From Acetobacteraceae bacterium (GTDB lineage: Bacteria; Pseudomonadota; Alphaproteobacteria; Acetobacterales; Acetobacteraceae): a stretch of DNA of 11,930 nt. The stretch spans positions 1-11,930 of the forward strand of contig PKWQ01000149.1 of NCBI GenBank assembly GCA_003133265.1. Reading direction: 5' to 3'. The notes under the pieces were generated by a model that ran no database searches, had not been told where the DNA came from, and saw only the letters and a list, made by a program, of their open reading frames with translations. Every line of letters begins with the position of its first letter. Position 1 is the stretch's first letter. Below, piece by piece: positions 1-6,906 of the stretch. A program made the translations under genes and the position numbers.

Positions 1-530
1 CGGACGACGTGAAGGCGCGCGTGCGCGCGGTGCGTGAGGCGCTCAAGCCCGAGACTGAGCTGGGCTTCCATGGCCACCACAACATGGCGATGGGCGTCGC
101 CAATTCGATTGCCGCGATTGAAGTCGGCGCCAACCGCATCGATGCCGCGGCCGCCGGGCTCGGTGCCGGCGCTGGCAATACGCCAATGGAAGTGCTGGTC
201 GCGGTATGCGATCGCATGGGCATCGAAACCGGTGTCGACCTCTGGAAGATCCAGGATGTCGCCGAGGACCTGGTGGTGCCGCTGATGGATTTTCCGATCC
301 GCATCGACCGCGATGCACTGACGCTTGGCTATGCCGGCGTGTACGGCAGTTTTCTGCTGTTCGCCAAGCGCGCCGGGGAAAAGTACGGGATTCCGGCGCG
401 CGAGATCCTGCTCGAACTCGGCCGCCGCAAGATGGTGGGTGGCCAGGAAGACATGATCGAGGACACGGCGATTACGATGGCGCGCGAGCGGCAGGCCCAG
501 CTTGGCCGCGCGGCAGAAGCGGTAAGGTGA
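1..530 (+). CDS. mhpE: 4-hydroxy-2-oxovalerate aldolase, C-terminal part (partial)
   Basis: This is the C-terminal half (about 175 residues of a family length near 340) of the DmpG/BphI/MhpE class II aldolase. The enzyme splits 4-hydroxy-2-oxovalerate into pyruvate and acetaldehyde at the end of meta-cleavage pathways, usually in a complex with an acylating acetaldehyde dehydrogenase. The frame is open through the left edge, so the start lies outside the window. Visible family signatures are the metal-binding GFHGHHN segment, [18 protein letters not shown], the glycine-rich [10 protein letters not shown] turn, and the C-terminal [11 protein letters not shown] and [11 protein letters not shown] blocks. 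The protein ends at TGA 528-530. By established gene order its hydratase and dehydrogenase partners should lie to the left. The next gene, a TetR regulator, converges on it with only 25 bp between the stop codons. Family assignment is very secure; the exact pathway (phenol, biphenyl, phenylpropionate) cannot be read from this half. Confidence 0.95.
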   Translation, partial: DDVKARVRAVREALKPETELGFHGHHNMAMGVANSIAAIEVGANRIDAAAAGLGAGAGNTPMEVLVAVCDRMGIETGVDLWKIQDVAEDLVVPLMDFPIRIDRDALTLGYAGVYGSFLLFAKRAGEKYGIPAREILLELGRRKMVGGQEDMIEDTAITMARERQAQLGRAAEAVR

Positions 531-555
531 CCCACGACGGCAATGAAAGCCGAGC

Positions 556-1227
556 TTAGGAGCCGACAGATTTTTTTGCTCTCGCCTTCCGGACCTGCGG
601 AGCCGAAACCGACTGCATGATCGAGCGCTGGAACGCTTCCATGCGTTCCGGCTTGGCCCCCATCGCCTTCATCTGGATGAACGCACCGGATGTGGCGTGC
701 AGTATGGCTGCTTCGTCCTCCGGGTTCAGATCGGCACGAAAGATACCGGAGCGCTGTCCGGCTTCCACCACTTTCGCGACGGTGCGAATGATCAGGCGAT
801 ACAGCTTCAGGTAACGCGGCCAGACACCGGACCGAGCCGAGATGCTCCACTCGGTAAATATCTGGACGTAGTCGGGATGCGTGTCGATGGTGTTCACCAG
901 CGTATGGAGAAGCATCTGCAGAGTCTCTTGCGGCGGCAGGCTGGACCTGCCGGCGGACATGAGCGCCGAACCATAGAGCCGCGCAACTTCGCTCAAGACA
1001 GCGTCAACCAGTGCCTCGCTGCTATTGAAATAGTGGAACACCGTCGGAACGGATACTTTGGCTGCCGCTGCGACCATGGCGTGATTGGATCCTGGAATGC
1101 CATTCTCTGCGAAGATTTTTATTGCGCATTGGAGCAGCTGCACGCGACGCTCGTCATGGCTAAGACGCCGTGCTCTTGGCGTAGTAGTTCGAGGTTTACT
1201 TTCTGTTGTCATGCGATGCTCTGTCAT
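556..1227 (-). CDS. TetR/AcrR-family transcriptional regulator
   Basis: A 223-residue TetR-type repressor. After a basic N-terminal tail, residues 24-70 form the DNA-binding domain: a first helix (DERRVQLLQCAIKIFAENG), then the helix-turn-helix with AAAAKVSVPTVFHYFNSSEAL near 52-73, the normal TetR signature. The rest is the ligand-binding helical bundle, and the last 12 residues are strongly basic. The start at 1227 gives the longest protein; an alternative ATG at 1212 (residue 6) is equally possible, as neither has a strong ribosome site. The gene is divergent from the reductase gene at 1337 and converges on the aldolase. TetR proteins commonly repress the divergent gene and sense a pathway compound, so control of the reductase and dioxygenase units is the natural inference. 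The effector is unknown. The matching sites at 1292-1310 and 3534-3552 are its likely operators. Confidence 0.93.
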   Translation of the reverse strand: MTEHRMTTESKPRTTTPRARRLSHDERRVQLLQCAIKIFAENGIPGSNHAMVAAAAKVSVPTVFHYFNSSEALVDAVLSEVARLYGSALMSAGRSSLPPQETLQMLLHTLVNTIDTHPDYVQIFTEWSISARSGVWPRYLKLYRLIIRTVAKVVEAGQRSGIFRADLNPEDEAAILHATSGAFIQMKAMGAKPERMEAFQRSIMQSVSAPQVRKARAKKSVGS

Positions 1228-1271
1228 TTCTTGGTTCTTTTATGAGGCGATGACGTTTTTTTATATCAGAC

Positions 1272-1300
1272 TGGACGCCGCTGGGAATTAAATTGATAAT
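1272..1300 (+). promoter_or_regulatory. Candidate sigma-70 promoter for the reductase-dehydrogenase unit
   Basis: TGGACG (1272-1277, 4 of 6 to the -35 consensus) is followed after 17 bp by GATAAT (1295-1300, 5 of 6 to the -10 consensus). Transcription would begin near 1307, about 30 bases before the ATG at 1337. The -10 box lies inside the 19-bp operator-like sequence, so a bound repressor would block it. The -35 match is only moderate. Confidence 0.4.
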
Positions 1301-1310
1301 ATACTCAATA
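1292..1310. promoter_or_regulatory. Operator-like site 1 (ATTGATAATATACTCAATA)
   Basis: The sequence ATTGATAATATACTCAATA has inverted ends, ATTGA and TCAAT, separated by 8 bp. It matches a second copy at 3534-3552 in 18 of 19 positions; the single difference is the central T/A. It sits in the divergent TetR/reductase intergenic region, where a TetR operator is expected. Binding by the neighbouring regulator is inference. Confidence 0.55.
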
Positions 1311-1336
1311 TAACGTCAAAACGCCATGAGGTAAGC

Positions 1337-2560
1337 ATGCATCATATCACTATCATAGTCGGCGGCGGCCAGGCCGGAGCCGAAGTTGCAACATCCCTAC
1401 GGCAGCAAGGCTACAAGGGCCGGGTTCTGCTGGTTGGTGAAGAACCTTATCTGCCTTATCGTCGTCCACCCTTGTCCAAAACCTATCTGGCAGGGGAAAC
1501 CGGGGCTGAAGGCCTTCTCATCAAGCCCGCGGCAACGTATGAGAAGGCGGGCACCGAGTTGCTGGTGCCGCTGAAAGTGCAAAGCGTCGATCGTGCCGCC
1601 CACCGAATTCTCTTGTCTGACGGTCGCGAGCAGCACTACGACAAGCTGGTCCTGGCCACCGGCGGCCGCCCACGGCGTCTGACTCTTCCCGGTGCCGGCG
1701 CTTCAAACATCCTGTACCTGCGCACGCTGGACGATATCGACGCGATTCGCAAGGAATTCCGTCCGGATCGCCGGCTGGTGATTGTCGGTGGCGGCTACAT
1801 CGGACTGGAAATTGCCTCTGTCGCGATCAAGCACGGGCTGAACGTGACCGTTCTCGAAAGCGCGCCGCGCGTCCTGGCGCGTGTGACGTCGCCTAAAATG
1901 TCTGCTTTCTATGAGCGCGTGCATCGCGAAGCTGGAGTGGATCTGCGCACGAACGTCAAGTTGCAGGGATTCGAGCAGGTGGCGGACCGTGCGGTGGCGG
2001 CGCTGCTGGATGATGGCACGCGCATCGACCTTGACTTCGTGGTGGCCGGGATCGGCCTGCTGCCCAATGTGGAGCTCGCCGAAGCTGCCGGCCTCGAGGT
2101 GACAGATGGCATCGTCGTCGACAAGTATGCCCGCAGCAGCGACCCGGACATCCTCGCGGCAGGGGATTGCGCCAACCATCCCAGCGCATGGGCCGGTCGC
2201 CGGCTGCGGCTGGAGTCCGTTCCCAATGCCATGGAGCAGGCACGTACTGTTGCAGCCACGATTTGCGGCAAGCTCCAGCCGTATAATTCGGTTCCGTGGT
2301 TCTGGTCCGATCAGTACGACTTGAAACTGCAGATGGTCGGACTCTGCGGCGGCTACGACGAAGTGGTGGTGCGCGGGCGGCCGGCCGAGAATTCCTTCTG
2401 CATGTTTTACCTGCGCGGCGGGGTGATCATCGCGGCGGAGACTGTCAACCGGTCGTCCGAATTCATGGTTGCCAAGCGGCTCGTCGCGCAGGGGGTTCAG
2501 GCCCGTGCCGAGGATCTGAGCGACGAAGAGCAACCGCTGCTGGCGATGGTGGCGGCATGA
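1337..2560 (+). CDS. NADH:ferredoxin reductase, FAD-dependent (dioxygenase electron-transfer component)
   Basis: A 407-residue flavoprotein of the BphA4/HcaD/CamA (putidaredoxin reductase) type. It passes electrons from a nicotinamide cofactor through FAD to a small ferredoxin, which feeds a Rieske dioxygenase or a P450. Visible parts are the N-terminal FAD-binding GGGQAGAEVA (9-18), ATGGRPR (107-113), the nucleotide-binding GGGYIGLE (151-158), the second FAD motif DILAAGDCA (271-279), and the C-terminal WFWSDQY interface segment (321-327). The acidic residue ending the second beta strand of the nucleotide fold (VTVLES, Glu174) favours NADH over NADPH. The start is supported by GAGG at 1328-1331, five bases upstream. 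Its stop overlaps the start of the next gene (ATGA, 2557-2560), which indicates an operon with coupled translation. No ferredoxin is encoded in the window, although this reductase class needs one. Confidence 0.93.
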   Translation: MHHITIIVGGGQAGAEVATSLRQQGYKGRVLLVGEEPYLPYRRPPLSKTYLAGETGAEGLLIKPAATYEKAGTELLVPLKVQSVDRAAHRILLSDGREQHYDKLVLATGGRPRRLTLPGAGASNILYLRTLDDIDAIRKEFRPDRRLVIVGGGYIGLEIASVAIKHGLNVTVLESAPRVLARVTSPKMSAFYERVHREAGVDLRTNVKLQGFEQVADRAVAALLDDGTRIDLDFVVAGIGLLPNVELAEAAGLEVTDGIVVDKYARSSDPDILAAGDCANHPSAWAGRRLRLESVPNAMEQARTVAATICGKLQPYNSVPWFWSDQYDLKLQMVGLCGGYDEVVVRGRPAENSFCMFYLRGGVIIAAETVNRSSEFMVAKRLVAQGVQARAEDLSDEEQPLLAMVAA

Positions 2561-3492
2561 AACGCATTCAGTACCGTCGATATGGCGGCCCGGAAGAAAT
2601 GGTCCTGGCAGACTTTGCGTTGCCGCCGCCCGGTGCAGATGAGGTCCTAGTTCGTGTGTGCGCCGCCGCCATCAATCCCGTCGACTGGAAGATCCGGCGT
2701 GGCGAGATGCGCCTCATGACAGGGCGCGCTTTCCCGCGCGCCATGGGTACCGCGTTCTCGGGCATCGTGGAATCGGTCGGCAGTCGCGCGTCGCGAATCA
2801 GGCCCGGGGACCAGGTGTTCGGCTCGGTGCCGATGAAGCGCTCGGGAGCGTTTGCAGACCACCTCATCACGAACGAAGATCTGGTAGCCGCGCTGCCGGC
2901 TGGCTTGCCTTTCGAGCAGGCGGCCTGCATTCCGGTGGCTGCAGTTACGGCTTGGCGCGGCCTTGTCTTGTCGGCACGAATCCAGGCCGGCCAAAAGGTC
3001 TTCGTCAGCGGATGCTCCGGTGCCGTAGGCCGAGCCGCCGTACAGATTGCAAAAATGCATGGCGCGTCGGTAGCAGGCAACTGCGGAGCGGCGGACATGG
3101 AGGCGGCCCGCATGCTCGGCGTCGAGCCGGTGCTGGATTATGCGCGCGACGGGCTGGAGCGTCTGTACGGTCAATTCGATGCTGTTTTCGATACCTCCGG
3201 CAACCTATCGTGGAAAGACGGCATGGCATTGCTCAGTTCGTCCAGGGGACGGTTCCTTGACATAAACATGGACCCGGCCAGGATGCTGCGCGGCTTGCTG
3301 TCGCCACGCTACAAGGCCGTGATGGGGGTCCAGACGATTCCGATACTGGGTGCGCTTGCCGCTGCCGTCATCGAGGGCAAGCTTGATTTCGAAATTAGCC
3401 GAACAGCAACGCTGCCGGATGCGATCGCTCTCATCACCGACGTCGAACAAGGCAAAAAGGGCCGCGGCAGGGCAGTCCTGCTGATGCCATAG
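2557..3492 (+). CDS. Zinc-free medium-chain dehydrogenase (quinone oxidoreductase-like)
   Basis: A 311-residue NAD(P)-dependent oxidoreductase of the MDR superfamily, zeta-crystallin/quinone-reductase branch. The N-terminal GroES-like domain shows AAAINPVDWKIRRGE (36-50) and a GTAFSGIVESVG-type stretch. The Rossmann domain has the nucleotide-binding sequence SGCSGAVGRAAVQIAK (151-166). The zinc-binding cysteine cluster of classical alcohol dehydrogenases is absent, so a catalytic zinc is unlikely. I chose the ATG at 2557, which overlaps the reductase stop in ATGA; a longer reading back to 2296 would run over the reductase gene in another frame and is not credible. Coupling to the reductase suggests both are needed together, perhaps to reduce an unsaturated ring-derived ketone, but the substrate is unknown. 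Confidence 0.88.
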   Translation: MKRIQYRRYGGPEEMVLADFALPPPGADEVLVRVCAAAINPVDWKIRRGEMRLMTGRAFPRAMGTAFSGIVESVGSRASRIRPGDQVFGSVPMKRSGAFADHLITNEDLVAALPAGLPFEQAACIPVAAVTAWRGLVLSARIQAGQKVFVSGCSGAVGRAAVQIAKMHGASVAGNCGAADMEAARMLGVEPVLDYARDGLERLYGQFDAVFDTSGNLSWKDGMALLSSSRGRFLDINMDPARMLRGLLSPRYKAVMGVQTIPILGALAAAVIEGKLDFEISRTATLPDAIALITDVEQGKKGRGRAVLLMP

Positions 3493-3533
3493 CAGACGCG
3501 ATTCGCATGATGAAAATTCTGTTTGTAGTCGCT

Positions 3534-3552
3534 ATTGATAATAAACTCAATA
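3534..3552. promoter_or_regulatory. Operator-like site 2 (ATTGATAATAAACTCAATA)
   Basis: Second copy of the element at 1292-1310, identical in 18 of 19 positions. With the preceding T, the inverted arms lengthen to TATTGA and TCAATA. It contains the -35 box of the promoter proposed for the SDR-dioxygenase unit and ends 67 bases before the ATG at 3620. The two copies are the only occurrences I found by eye in the window, one in front of each + strand unit. Confidence 0.55.
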
Positions 3553-3563
3553 AAGGCTATGAT
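3535..3563 (+). promoter_or_regulatory. Candidate sigma-70 promoter for the SDR-dioxygenase unit
   Basis: TTGATA (3535-3540, 5 of 6) and TATGAT (3558-3563, 5 of 6) are separated by the ideal 17 bp. The -35 box lies within operator-like site 2, so repressor binding would exclude RNA polymerase. This implies that the genes from 3620 onward form a separate transcription unit rather than depending only on read-through from 1337. Confidence 0.55.
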
Positions 3564-3619
3564 TTAACGGATGCTGCGCCCCACAACGCCGGCGTGCACA
3601 AACAATAATTGGAGGAGTC

Positions 3620-4417
3620 ATGGGTATTCTCGATGGAAAAGTTGCATTGGTTACCGGCGCAGGGCAGGGGATAGGCCGCGGAGTCGCCCGCTGCTTTGCG
3701 CAGGAAGGCGCAGCGGTAGTGATCGCAGAAATCAACGAGGCAAGCGGCCAGTTCGTTGCGAAGGAACTTGAGGCGATGGGGGTGCGGGCAAAATTCGTGC
3801 GTACAGATGTGTCAAAAAAGGCCGATGTCGAGGCGATGATCAGGACGGCGGTGAGTAGCTACGGCCGACTCGATATCCTCGTCAACAATGCGATCAAGGT
3901 CCCAACGCCGGTGGTCATGGCAAAAAAAACCGACGCGATGCTGGAGCAACAGCTGGCAATCAGTGTCTGGGGCGCCTGGTGGGCAATGCAGGCTGCGATG
4001 CCGGTGATGCGCGACCAGGGCGGCGGCCGCATCATCAATTTCACCTCGCTGGATATCGAAACCGGCGCCTGGCTGCATGCCGACTATTCGGTGGCCAAGG
4101 CCGGCATCCAGGCGATGACGCGCAGCGCAGCGATTGATTGGGCGCGATTCAATATCCTGGTCAATGCCCTGGCTCCCGTCGCAGCGACCTCTGCCTTCAA
4201 CAAGATGTGCGACGAGCGGCCGGGATTTCGCGAGTTCGCGAATCAGATCATTCCCCTCGGGCGGATGGGCGATCCGGAACAGGACATCGGACCTGTGGCT
4301 GTGTTCCTTGCTTCCGATGCCTCCCGTTACATCACCGGCGCGACCATTCCGGTGGATGGTGGATTGAACCTGCCGCGCATGAGTGCCAAACCCGATCTCG
4401 TCGCCTTGGGCGAATGA
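3620..4417 (+). CDS. Short-chain dehydrogenase/reductase (possible cis-dihydrodiol dehydrogenase)
   Basis: A 265-residue classical SDR. The cofactor motif TGAGQGIG is at 12-19; the structural NNA motif (89-91) is followed by Ile instead of the usual Gly. The catalytic Ser143, Tyr156 and Lys160 (YSVAK) are present, as is the C-terminal PVDGG segment. The position normally held by the tetrad Asn aligns with Ser115 by spacing. A strong ribosome site, GGAGGAG at 3611-3617, precedes the ATG. It is the first gene of a unit that continues with both dioxygenase subunits, so oxidation of a cis-dihydrodiol to a catechol is the natural inference. Such a role is usual for SDRs beside ring-hydroxylating dioxygenases, but generic alcohol dehydrogenases of this family look the same at sequence level. 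Downstream, 74 bp separate it from the large subunit. Confidence 0.9.
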   Translation: MGILDGKVALVTGAGQGIGRGVARCFAQEGAAVVIAEINEASGQFVAKELEAMGVRAKFVRTDVSKKADVEAMIRTAVSSYGRLDILVNNAIKVPTPVVMAKKTDAMLEQQLAISVWGAWWAMQAAMPVMRDQGGGRIINFTSLDIETGAWLHADYSVAKAGIQAMTRSAAIDWARFNILVNALAPVAATSAFNKMCDERPGFREFANQIIPLGRMGDPEQDIGPVAVFLASDASRYITGATIPVDGGLNLPRMSAKPDLVALGE

Positions 4418-4491
4418 AAAGCACATGGGTGCACCAATGAACATCAACCCAGCCGCGTCAAACGACGACGGGGCGCAAGCGAGGAAGAAAG

Positions 4492-5877
4492 ATGACGAAC
4501 GAAAATGACTTGAAGCGCGGTCGAACCGCTCTGGTGGACGGCACGTCGATTTCCAGCCTGGTCGACCGGGACAAGCGCGAAGTCTCGACGCGACTGTTCA
4601 GCGATCCTGAAATCTACCAACTGGAACTCGAACGCATTTTTGCGAAAAACTGGATCATCGTCGGTCACGAAAGCGAAATCTCCGAGGTGGGTGACTTCGT
4701 CACCCGCAGGCTGGGCGACGACCCGGTGATCGTGGCGCGACGCCGCGACGGCGGCATCGACTGCATGCTCAATGTCTGTTCGCATCGCGGCGCGCTGGTG
4801 TGCCGCGAGGAGGCGGGCAACAGCTCGGTCTTCCGCTGCATCTATCACGGCTGGATATTCAATCTCGACGGCAGCTTCCGCGGCGCACCGTTCAAGGAAG
4901 AAATGTACCCCGATGGCATGGACGCTTCCCGCCTCGGATTGCGCAAGGCCCGGGTCGGCGTCTACGGCGGGATCATATTCGCAAACTGGGACGAGTCCGC
5001 GCCGAGTCTCGAAGACTATCTCGGCGATTACAAGTATTACCTGAACCTGATCTTCAACAAGGTGCCAAACGGCATGGAAGTTCTTGGTCCGCCGCAACGC
5101 TTCGTGATCAACGCCAACTGGAAGACCGCGTCTGAACAATTCGGCGGTGACGCCTATCACGCCGGACAGTTGCATCGTTCACTCGGCGCCCTGACCGGCG
5201 GCAGCCCGACCAATCCTCGCGACTGGCAACTGCATGCGCCGAAGGTCAGCACCGAAAACGGCCACAACATCATCTGCTTCGACCTTGGAGACATGTACCG
5301 TGCGATATCAGGCGGCAAGGAATTGTCGCCAATCGAAAAATTGCACATACTGCCACCGTCTGGCGTTCCTCCGGAAATGCTGCCCGAGATGCTGCAGCTC
5401 CTTGGTGAAAAAGAGCTGGAGTTTCTTGCCACCACCCCGCCCGGGAACGGCGGCATATTTCCGAATGCGGGCGTATGGAACATGCACAACCCGATGTACA
5501 ACGGCGTGCCGGCGCCATTCCTCAGCTTCCGCACCTACCTTCCGCTCGGTCCGGACAAGTTCGAGTTCTGCATGTGGGTACTGGTGGCCAAGGGGGCGTC
5601 CGAGGAATACCGGGATTTGATGCGGCGCTCGACCTCCTTCATGCAGGGCGCTTCCGGCTTCATCGAAGGCGACGACGCCGAGGTATGGCCGGGTCAGACC
5701 AGCGCCTCGCGCGGCTACATTGGACGCCAGGGGACGCTCAAGTACTGGACCCTGACCGGCGAGCACAAGCCGGAAGGCTGGCCCGGCGAGGGGAACGTGC
5801 ATGCCGGGTTCTCGCGCGATGATCCACAGTGGAACTGGTGGCAGCGGTATTTCGATCGTTTGGAAGAGAAAGTCTGA
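4492..5877 (+). CDS. Aromatic-ring-hydroxylating dioxygenase, large (alpha) subunit
   Basis: A 461-residue Rieske non-haem iron oxygenase. With a ferredoxin and reductase it inserts both atoms of O2 into an aromatic ring. The Rieske [2Fe-2S] ligands are Cys96, His98, Cys116 and His119 (CSHRG ... CIYHGW). The catalytic domain has NWKTASEQFGGDAYHAGQLH (209-228): Asp220 is the inter-subunit electron bridge, and His223 and His228 with Asp395 (in IEGDDAEVW) form the iron-binding triad. Gln216 rather than Asn follows the biphenyl/toluene dioxygenase pattern. The start has AGGAAG about five bases upstream. The small subunit follows after 10 bp, confirming a two-subunit oxygenase. The substrate cannot be fixed from the sequence; the neighbouring meta-pathway aldolase points to a compound that ends as a catechol. 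Confidence 0.95.
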   Translation: MTNENDLKRGRTALVDGTSISSLVDRDKREVSTRLFSDPEIYQLELERIFAKNWIIVGHESEISEVGDFVTRRLGDDPVIVARRRDGGIDCMLNVCSHRGALVCREEAGNSSVFRCIYHGWIFNLDGSFRGAPFKEEMYPDGMDASRLGLRKARVGVYGGIIFANWDESAPSLEDYLGDYKYYLNLIFNKVPNGMEVLGPPQRFVINANWKTASEQFGGDAYHAGQLHRSLGALTGGSPTNPRDWQLHAPKVSTENGHNIICFDLGDMYRAISGGKELSPIEKLHILPPSGVPPEMLPEMLQLLGEKELEFLATTPPGNGGIFPNAGVWNMHNPMYNGVPAPFLSFRTYLPLGPDKFEFCMWVLVAKGASEEYRDLMRRSTSFMQGASGFIEGDDAEVWPGQTSASRGYIGRQGTLKYWTLTGEHKPEGWPGEGNVHAGFSRDDPQWNWWQRYFDRLEEKV

Positions 5878-5887
5878 GGGAACCAAC

Positions 5888-6457
5888 ATGCAACCAGTCG
5901 ATATTAAATCAGCCGCTCCCGCGGCGAATTCCCAACCGCCCGGCAAGGCTATCCCGTTCGGCGCCGGCGTCTACAACGAAGCCATGCACTTCCTCATCGA
6001 AGAGGCATATCTTCTTGACGACGGCTTGTTCAACGAGTGGCTCGGCCTGCTAGCCGACGACGTGCAGTGCACGATGCCGGTGCGCCAGTCCTTCAACCGC
6101 AAGAAGGGTAACGGCTTCAACGACGGCATGAACTGGCTGTTCGACGACAAGGGTGCGTTGACCTTCAAGGCGCAGCGCATGTACACCGACAGCGCGTTTG
6201 CGGAAGATCCGCCATCCCGCGTGCGGCGCATCGTCAGCAATCTGAGGCTGCATGAGACGGCAGTTGCGGGCGAGTATCTGGCCCAGAGCTACCTTCTGCT
6301 GCATCGCAGCCGCGGCGACGCCCATCAGTTCGACACCTTCTCCGCGCGTCGCGACGACATCCTGCGCAAGACGGATGCAGGGTGGAAATTAGCGAAGCGC
6401 ATCGTGTTGGTGGACCAAGCCGTGCTCGGACTTGCCAATCTCGCACTATTTCTCTAG
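5888..6457 (+). CDS. Aromatic-ring-hydroxylating dioxygenase, small (beta) subunit
   Basis: A 189-residue beta subunit with the SnoaL/NTF2-like fold that gives structural support to the alpha3beta3 oxygenase. The pattern YNEAMHFLIEEAYLLDDGLF (33-52), then EWLGLLADDVQCTMPVR, followed by TDSAFAEDPPSRVRRIVSNL and a final WKLAKRIVLVDQAVL stretch, matches the family throughout. The start at 5888 is chosen because GAGGGA (5876-5881) lies six bases upstream and the preceding gene ends at 5877; an open frame back to 5801 would overlap the large subunit. It has no catalytic residues of its own, as is normal. It is the last complete gene of this + strand unit; no convincing terminator is visible after the stop at 6455-6457. 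Confidence 0.94.
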   Translation: MQPVDIKSAAPAANSQPPGKAIPFGAGVYNEAMHFLIEEAYLLDDGLFNEWLGLLADDVQCTMPVRQSFNRKKGNGFNDGMNWLFDDKGALTFKAQRMYTDSAFAEDPPSRVRRIVSNLRLHETAVAGEYLAQSYLLLHRSRGDAHQFDTFSARRDDILRKTDAGWKLAKRIVLVDQAVLGLANLALFL

Positions 6458-6476
6458 GCCGATCGACAGCTCAGGG

Positions 6477-6617
6477 TTATCGGGGATAGGTATAGGCAAG
6501 CTGGGCGGCGATACGGAAATCGTCGGTCAGCTTCTCACAGTTGGTAGCTGCATGAGACGGTTCGATGGCGAAAGCGTCGGAAGCTTCATTTAGAGTTTGT
6601 CCGCAAATGATGTTCAC
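6477..6617 (-). pseudogene. Possible C-terminal gene fragment of unknown function
   Basis: On the - strand, a stop-free stretch of 46 codons runs from the IS-like end at 6618 to a TAA at 6477-6479. It ends in the protein-like sequence CEKLTDDFRIAAQLAYTYPR. The last 30 codons favour G or C at the third position, as real genes here do. I do not recognise the family. The open frame stops being meaningful exactly where the IS5-type terminal repeat begins, which fits a gene cut by an insertion whose remainder has been lost. It could equally be a chance open frame, as 46 codons is short for a high-GC genome. Confidence 0.3.
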
Positions 6618-6637
6618 GGGGTCGTCTCAGAAAACGG
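6618..6637 (+). repeat. Left terminal repeat of the IS5-type remnant
   Basis: GGGGTCGTCTCAGAAAACGG is the presumed left terminal inverted repeat. The identification is from memory of IS5-group ends and from its position just upstream of a transposase start. The partner repeat is missing from the window. Confidence 0.5.
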
Positions 6638-6707
6638 AAAATACAGCGCGCTAAAGAACGACTGCATTACCAGCGTGCAAGCCTGGTTGGCTGAGACGAT
6701 AGCGGAC

Positions 6708-6839
6708 ATGAAGCAAGCCGACATAAGTCTGAACCTGAGCACCAAACGTGGCCGCCCGCCGTTTTCCGAGGAGACGATACTGCGCATCCACTTCATACAG
6801 CATTGGCTCACGCTCAGCAATCCGGCGATGGAGGAAGCG
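6708..6839 (+). pseudogene. IS5-family transposase, N-terminal fragment with internal deletion
   Basis: The frame reads MKQADISLNLSTK, a normal IS5-type N-terminus, and continues directly with RGRPPFSEETILRIHFIQHW and then LTLSNPAMEEA. In intact relatives these blocks are separated by roughly 35-40 residues (the region with TRK..FL..M..VVPW), so there is an in-frame internal deletion at about codon 14. After MEEA the sequence (TLIMSVCLLLLICEPRN, stop at 6891-6893) is unrelated, so the catalytic DDE domain is lost. It cannot encode an active transposase. The open frame extends upstream to 6597, but that part covers the terminal repeat and is not coding. Confidence 0.75.
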
Positions 6840-6889
6840 ACCCTAATAATGTCTGTGTGCCTCCTTCTCCTGATTTGCGAGCCGCGAAA

Positions 6890-6906
6890 CTAGCCCGACG
6901 GGCTAG
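6890..6906 (-). terminator. Small hairpin at the end of the multicopper oxidase gene
   Basis: CTAGCCC-GAC-GGGCTAG is a perfect 7-bp stem with a 3-base loop that includes the stop codon of the - strand oxidase gene (6903-6905). Only a short TTT follows on the - strand, so it is a weak terminator at best. It lies between the IS remnant and the oxidase and could also be a junction product. Confidence 0.35.

Larger units (their letters stand above)
6618..6839 (+). mobile_element. Remnant of an IS5-type insertion sequence
   Basis: The left boundary is GGGGTCGTCTCAGAAAACGG (6618-6637), which resembles terminal inverted repeats of IS5-group elements as I remember them. About 70 bases inside it begins a transposase start. 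Recognisable transposase sequence ends at MEEA (6828-6839), after which the reading frame no longer resembles the family. No matching right-hand repeat is present. The element is therefore a decayed fragment, unable to move by itself. It separates the dioxygenase unit from the multicopper oxidase and marks a rearrangement point. Confidence 0.65.

Noticed and set aside
538..552. CGGC/GCCG mini-hairpin between the convergent aldolase and TetR stops
   Set aside because: Only four pairs with a 7-base loop; too weak to call a terminator.
3507..3608. 33-codon + strand frame beginning MMKILFVVAIDNK between the dehydrogenase and SDR genes
   Set aside because: It has no ribosome site, and the promoter and operator-like element of the next unit lie inside it.
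4425..4508. 27-codon frame (MGAPMNINPAAS...) overlapping the start of the dioxygenase large subunit
   Set aside because: No good ribosome site, frame differs from the dioxygenase, and the sequence has no recognisable relatives; a leader peptide role cannot be supported.
6247..6560. Direct repeat GCTGCATGAGACGG at 6247-6260 and 6547-6560, exactly 300 bases apart
   Set aside because: A single 14-base match is not unlikely in a window this size, one copy is inside the beta subunit, and no extended similarity flanks it.
6692..6700. CTGAGACGA, inverted relative to part of the IS terminal repeat
   Set aside because: Only 9 bases match and it lies upstream of the transposase start, so it cannot be the right end of the element.
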